A DNA stretch of 64,000 nucleotides, taken from contig JAOHEK010000004.1 in NCBI GenBank assembly GCA_028097405.1, positions 16,793-80,792 on the forward strand. Direction: 5' to 3'. The notes beneath the pieces were generated by a model. That model worked only from the letters and a program-made list of their open reading frames with translations. It was not told the DNA's origin and did not search any database. How positions within the stretch are numbered: the first letter of the stretch is position 1; the number at the start of each line of letters is the position of its first letter. This stretch comes from Paracoccaceae bacterium (GTDB lineage Bacteria > Pseudomonadota > Alphaproteobacteria > Rhodobacterales > Rhodobacteraceae). This document shows positions 60,789-64,000 of this stretch, in pieces. The translations under genes and the position numbers were made by a program.

Positions 60789-60986
60789 TCAGAACTTAGC
60801 CATCACCTCGTCAAGCGCCTTCTCGGCCTCTTCTTTGGTCTTACCGTACTTCTGCTGCAGCAATCCTGAAAGCTGCTCGCGCTCGCCGCGCGCCTGCTCA
60901 ATCTCATCGTCTGTAAGATCGCCGTAAGTCTCGCGCATCTTACCTTTGAATTCGCCCCATTTTCCTTCAATCTGGTCCCAATTCAT
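60789..60986 (-). CDS. csbD: CsbD-family stress protein
   Basis: A 65-residue CsbD-like protein: MNWDQIEGKWGEFKGKMRET followed by YGDLTDDEIEQARGEREQLS. The family is induced by general stress (sigma B in Bacillus) and its biochemical role is unknown. A GGAAC-N16-TGTT promoter overlaps the end of the BrkB gene upstream, and a bidirectional terminator follows. Confidence 0.94.
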   Translation of the reverse strand: MNWDQIEGKWGEFKGKMRETYGDLTDDEIEQARGEREQLSGLLQQKYGKTKEEAEKALDEVMAKF

Positions 60987-61062
60987 CTTCTTTCCTTTTC
61001 TGATAGATTTTCACAACAAGACCGGCACAGCTGTCGAAGACTGTCGCCGCATGCACCCTATC

Positions 61063-61087
61063 AACAATTTTGTCGGTAAGCGGTTCC
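61063..61087 (-). promoter_or_regulatory. EcfG-type promoter (GGGAACC, N16, TGTT) for csbD
   Basis: Minus-strand GGAAC (61087-61083), 16 bases, TGTT (61066-61063), immediately after the BrkB stop codon; leader about 70 bases. Confidence 0.65.
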
Positions 61088-61088
61088 C

Positions 61089-62048
61089 TCAGGGGGCATC
61101 ACTTTCGGCGAGGCTCTCACCAAGCGTGTCGGCTTTAATTGCTCCGCGTTCGCCCATAGGACGGTTGGGACCAACAGTGGTGTCGTGCTCGGTTTGTGCT
61201 TCTATCTCAGCGTCAAACTGTGCGCCAAGCAGGACGACAAACGCGGAGATCCACAGCCATGTCAGCATGATAACAACACCGCCCAAGGCACCGAATGTTT
61301 CATTGTACTTTCCGAAAGACTGGACATAAAAGCTGAAGCCCACGCTTGTCAGAACCCAAAGCAAACACGCACAAACAGCACCAATAGAAAGCCACCGCCA
61401 CTTCGCATCGCGGCGGCTTGGCGCAAATCTGTAAAGGAATGCGATCCCGAAGACACCCAGCACAAACATCAGCGGCCAGCGTATCAACAGCGCCACGTTG
61501 CTCCAAAAGGCGGACTCTCCAAAAATCGCCAAAGCGGCAGGAATTGCCGCAACAAGAACCACAGAAAGCGCCAAACCGGTGATCATCGCCACAGTAAGCG
61601 CGATCGTCACGAGCTTCAGTTTGATAAATCCACGCTCTTCCTTTTCTTCGTAGATCACGTTCATGCCTTCTACGAAACTTCCCACCCCTTTGGATGCAGA
61701 CCAGAAGGCAATTGCCAGACCAAACAGTGCTGCGATGCCCAAAGTATCTTCGCTGGCGGCTCCAACCTCAGTGATTTGCGCTGCAATCATCTCGCTTGCA
61801 GCGTCGGGCAAAGCCGCCAAAAGCCAGTCGGAACTGTCCAGCAGTATGCTTGTGTCGAAAGCGATGCCGATGAAGGCAACTGCTGCTGTGATGGATGGGA
61901 ACAAAGCAAGCAGCCCGTAAAAGGCTATGCCTGCCGAGATGAGCCCAACACGATTTGCACTGATCTTCCTAAAGACCCGCCAACCTATGTCGACCCATCC
62001 CAAAAAGGGAATCGTCCAGGGCGCCTTCGCATTCCGTCCACGGGCCAT
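61089..62048 (-). CDS. YihY/BrkB-family inner-membrane protein
   Basis: A 319-residue protein with about six membrane segments. GLISAGIAFYGLLALFPSIT, ALFGLAIAFWSASKGVGSFV, EGMNVIYEEKEERGFIK and FGALGGVVIMLTWLWISAFV are BrkB/YihY hallmarks. The C-terminus is polar. Despite 'virulence factor BrkB' and old RNase BN labels, the function is not established. ATG 62048 follows GGGGAG at seven bases. Promoters for it and the divergent gene at 62188 lie between them. Confidence 0.9.
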   Translation of the reverse strand: MARGRNAKAPWTIPFLGWVDIGWRVFRKISANRVGLISAGIAFYGLLALFPSITAAVAFIGIAFDTSILLDSSDWLLAALPDAASEMIAAQITEVGAASEDTLGIAALFGLAIAFWSASKGVGSFVEGMNVIYEEKEERGFIKLKLVTIALTVAMITGLALSVVLVAAIPAALAIFGESAFWSNVALLIRWPLMFVLGVFGIAFLYRFAPSRRDAKWRWLSIGAVCACLLWVLTSVGFSFYVQSFGKYNETFGALGGVVIMLTWLWISAFVVLLGAQFDAEIEAQTEHDTTVGPNRPMGERGAIKADTLGESLAESDAP

Positions 62049-62078
62049 CGAGTTTCTCCCCACGCATGACCAGACATC

Positions 62079-62103
62079 AACCGCCAATGTTCTTATCGGT
62101 TCC
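62079..62103 (-). promoter_or_regulatory. EcfG-type promoter (GGAACC, N16, GGTT) for the BrkB gene
   Basis: Minus-strand GGAAC (62103-62099), 16 bases, GGTT (62082-62079), 31 bases before ATG 62048. Confidence 0.6.
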
Positions 62104-62125
62104 AGAAGAGATTTTGCAGATTGCG

Positions 62126-62150
62126 GGAACCGGACGCCGCCTGCCCTGTT
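62126..62150 (+). promoter_or_regulatory. EcfG-type promoter (GGGAACC, N16, TGTT) for the envelope operon
   Basis: GGAAC (62126-62130), 16 bases, TGTT (62147-62150), 38 bases before ATG 62188. It is divergent from, and 22 bases apart from, the BrkB promoter. Confidence 0.65.
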
Positions 62151-62187
62151 GTTTGAGCAATGATTGCTTCCACGAGGAGAATATCAA

Positions 62188-62691
62188 ATGACTGAATTTG
62201 CTGATCTGAAGCAGGACGCAAAAGCACATGCCGCCGAAGTTGCGGCCAAAGCCAAAGCGACGGTCCAAAATGAGGCCTCAGCGCGGGCGGATCACGTTCG
62301 GCACTCCGCTGCCGAAGGCGTTGAGAAAGTTGCAGACGCAGCCGCCGCAGCGGGTGCGCAGTTTGATCCCAACACTTTACATGCAGAAGCAGCGCGACAT
62401 GTAGCGGACCGTATCGAAGGTGTTGCCAGCCACATTCGGGGCGCAGACATCGATACGATAGTCCGTGAAACCAGTGACTATGCCCGTCGAAACCCGCTCC
62501 TGTTCATCGGTGTCGCGGCGGCGATTGGCTTTGCTGCTACGCGGTTCCTGAAGGCTCAATCACCTGAAAAATCTTTCGCTGGCTCGCCGTCTCACGACGA
62601 TCCGTGGTCGGCACCAGCGGACCCACGCGGCACCGACTTCAAAACCGACGGTTCAGTGTTTGCGGAATTGAACGGTGAGCGCCATGCATAA
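62188..62691 (+). CDS. DUF883-like/apolipoprotein-like membrane-anchored protein
   Basis: A 167-residue protein. The N-terminal two-thirds are Ala/Lys/Glu-rich amphipathic helix (FADLKQDAKAHAAEVAAKAK), then a membrane helix RRNPLLFIGVAAAIGFAATR, then a polar tail with DDPWSAPADPRGTDFKTDGS. The 'ARRNP.LF.G.AAA.GF' segment resembles the YqjD/DUF883 anchor. GAGGAG precedes ATG 62188. It begins a three- or four-gene envelope operon. Confidence 0.78.
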   Translation: MTEFADLKQDAKAHAAEVAAKAKATVQNEASARADHVRHSAAEGVEKVADAAAAAGAQFDPNTLHAEAARHVADRIEGVASHIRGADIDTIVRETSDYARRNPLLFIGVAAAIGFAATRFLKAQSPEKSFAGSPSHDDPWSAPADPRGTDFKTDGSVFAELNGERHA

Positions 62692-63079
62692 CGACGATAC
62701 ACGCCATGTCCCCGGCCAGATGACGCAAGCCTTCAGGCATTTTGCGAATCTTTTGCAGGGGGAAATGAAACTTGCTCGCGCCGAGATGTCGCAAAACCTG
62801 TCTCAAGCCGGGCTTGGTTTGGCGTTCTTTGGCATCGCCGCGATTCTCGCACTGGTCGCTCTCAACGTGCTTGCAGGTGCCGTCGTGGCCTTTATCGCCG
62901 CGAATGGTGTTTCCGCTGGCTGGGCCGCCGTCATAGTGGGCGGAACGCTCTTGCTGATTGCTGCCGTCCTGTCACTGCGCGGGAAAGCCCGTCTAAGCGC
63001 CGAGGCCCTGAAGCCAACGCGAACCATGGCTGCCATGGAACGCGATATTGAAAACATAAAGGAGGCGACCAGTGTCTAA
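62684..63079 (+). CDS. Phage-holin/Holin-X-like membrane protein
   Basis: A 131-residue protein with a basic N-terminal helix (LLQGEMKLARAEMSQNLSQA) and two membrane helices (LAFFGIAAILALVALNVLAG, AVIVGGTLLLIAAVLSL). This matches the 'phage holin family/DUF1469-like' group found in chromosomal envelope operons, not phage lysis modules. It overlaps the upstream gene by 8 bases (ATG 62684; GTG 62675 also possible) and the DUF3618 gene by 8 bases. Confidence 0.8.
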   Translation: MHNDDTRHVPGQMTQAFRHFANLLQGEMKLARAEMSQNLSQAGLGLAFFGIAAILALVALNVLAGAVVAFIAANGVSAGWAAVIVGGTLLLIAAVLSLRGKARLSAEALKPTRTMAAMERDIENIKEATSV

Positions 63080-63854
63080 CCTCAATGAACTCGAAGAACT
63101 CGAAGAACAGATCAGATATGAACGCGCGCAGCTTTCCCGCACGCTCGACAATCTGACCAATTCACTAGCGCCCGGCCAGATCGCGTCAAAACTGACATCG
63201 TCAGTCGATGGTTATGGCGGCGAGATTGGCCGTCAAGCGATGCAGACAGCTCAGAAAAACCCGGCCGCCTTCGCTTTGGTCGCAGCAGGTCTGGGCTTAC
63301 TATTCACGGGCGGCGGGTCGAAGCCTTCGAGGCCAAACCGTGCAATGCAAGCGAATGATCCGCTCAAAGCAATGCAGGGCTTCGACAAACGCGTAGAGAA
63401 TGCGGATGCGGCGATGAAAGCCCAAATGGCGACAGCAACTGCTGCCCCCAAGGCATCCAAGCTGCGTGAGAAGCTTGAATCTGGCTTGGATGCCCTGCCG
63501 CCTCAGGCGCGCCATCGCGTCATGAAGGCGCGACACGCCGCCGTTGTGGCTCAAGAGAAGGTTGAAGCGCAAGCCGCTGAAATCGCAAGAAAAGGCCGCA
63601 GCTTTCACAATGATCAACCGATTGCGGTTGGTGCCATTGCCCTTGGCGTCGGCGCATTGATCGGTGCCTTACTGCCGTCGACACGCCGCGAAAACGAACT
63701 TCTTGGGGAGCGCCGAGATACGTTGATGGCAAGCGCACAGTTTGCGCTTCAAACCGAGATGGATCAGTTGAAACGCTCGGCGCAAGACGGTGTGGAAAGC
63801 ATTGCGCAAGGCATGCGGTCCCAAAGAACTAGCAATCGGAACGCCATAAGGTGA
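63072..63854 (+). CDS. DUF3618 membrane protein
   Basis: A 260-residue protein. ELEEQIRYERAQLSRTLDNL followed by TNSLAPGQI is the DUF3618 signature; two short membrane-type segments are NPAAFALVAAGLGLLFTGGG and QPIAVGAIALGVGALIGALL, with a charged helical middle. GTG 63072 is the start, with AAGGAGG upstream and an 8-base overlap with the holin-like gene. Proteins of this kind commonly follow holin-X-like genes in alphaproteobacteria; function unknown. Confidence 0.85.
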   Translation: MSNLNELEELEEQIRYERAQLSRTLDNLTNSLAPGQIASKLTSSVDGYGGEIGRQAMQTAQKNPAAFALVAAGLGLLFTGGGSKPSRPNRAMQANDPLKAMQGFDKRVENADAAMKAQMATATAAPKASKLREKLESGLDALPPQARHRVMKARHAAVVAQEKVEAQAAEIARKGRSFHNDQPIAVGAIALGVGALIGALLPSTRRENELLGERRDTLMASAQFALQTEMDQLKRSAQDGVESIAQGMRSQRTSNRNAIR

Positions 63855-63870
63855 GCCAGCACTGGCGAAT

Positions 63871-64000
63871 GTGATCACTGAAAATGCGCAGCGATGCTTG
63901 ATGATGATCCGAACGATCATTGCCTTCGTCGCTGCGCTTTACGTTGCGAAACCCATTTTGGCCCCCGCAGTTTTTGCGGTGGTCTTGGGCATAGTGTTAT
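63871..64000 (+). CDS. AI-2E family transporter-like protein, N-terminal fragment
   Basis: Only about 43 codons are inside the window. MMIRTIIAFVAALYVAKPIL followed by APAVFAVVLGIVL matches the first helical pair of AI-2E/PerM proteins. GTG 63871 or ATG 63901 could be the start. It is 16 bases from the DUF3618 stop and probably the last visible gene of that operon. Confidence 0.6.
   Translation, partial: MITENAQRCLMMIRTIIAFVAALYVAKPILAPAVFAVVLGIVL

Overview
The window comes from an alphaproteobacterium, most likely a Rhodobacterales (Roseobacter-type) marine or soil heterotroph. The support is a GC-leaning sequence, dense overlapping operons, several GTG/TTG starts, an EcfG-type stress sigma factor with matching promoters, an HWE-family phytochrome kinase, and typical protein families (YghU, CreA, UdgX with its radical-SAM partner, DUF3618). 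This is a family-level inference; there is no rRNA or housekeeping marker here. No tRNA, rRNA or CRISPR array was seen.

Region A (1-28 kb) is almost entirely minus-strand and reads as one long import-and-catabolism locus. In transcription order it holds: a branched-chain-type ABC substrate-binding protein (27.4 kb), a degenerate Fe-ADH-fold protein, an aldehyde dehydrogenase, an AraC regulator, ABC permeases LivH and LivM, ATPase LivG, a LivF ATPase fused to a Tm-1/UPF0261 domain, a TIM-barrel 'PEP hydrolase', a giant SPFH protein with 52 exact 11-residue repeats, two SRPBCC proteins, a three-subunit molybdenum hydroxylase whose large subunit is split in two genes, its MoxR/VWA maturation pair, an amidohydrolase, a metallo-beta-lactamase-fold lactonase, an SMP-30/isochorismatase fusion and an SDR. 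Start/stop overlaps (ATGA, TGATG) join most of the genes between 20.3 and 5.4 kb. The likely logic is uptake of an aromatic or N-heterocyclic compound, hydroxylation by the Mo enzyme, then ring or lactone and amide hydrolysis; the substrate is not evident. A second LivH/LivM pair and a plus-strand repeat protein lie at the left end.

Region B (28-43.7 kb) is mixed: a rhomboid protease, M3 peptidase, YghU glutathione transferase, DsbA-type oxidoreductase, topoisomerase IB with an MscS channel, App1-type phosphatase, RHH regulator with PHB-depolymerase-like esterase, AI-2E transporter-family protein and a ClpP-like periplasmic protein with an unknown membrane partner. Decay is visible here: an IS6-family transposase fossil (33.8-34.2 kb) and an aldehyde dehydrogenase pseudogene (43 kb).

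Region C (43.8-64 kb) is dominated by light, stress and envelope genes: heme oxygenase and bacteriophytochrome kinase, glutamate dehydrogenase, UdgX and radical-SAM DNA repair, a large acidic OmpA protein, an EcfG-like sigma factor, a Crp/Fnr regulator, a PPOX 'general stress' protein, CreA, a 24-residue membrane peptide, DUF2254, DUF883-like, CsbD, BrkB, a holin-X-like protein, DUF3618 and a second AI-2E protein. Twelve GGAAC-N16/17-NGTT promoter matches lie in front of genes between 37 and 62 kb (nine of them between 55 and 62.2 kb), mostly at start-proximal distances, so this stretch appears to be a general-stress regulon grouped around its own sigma factor.
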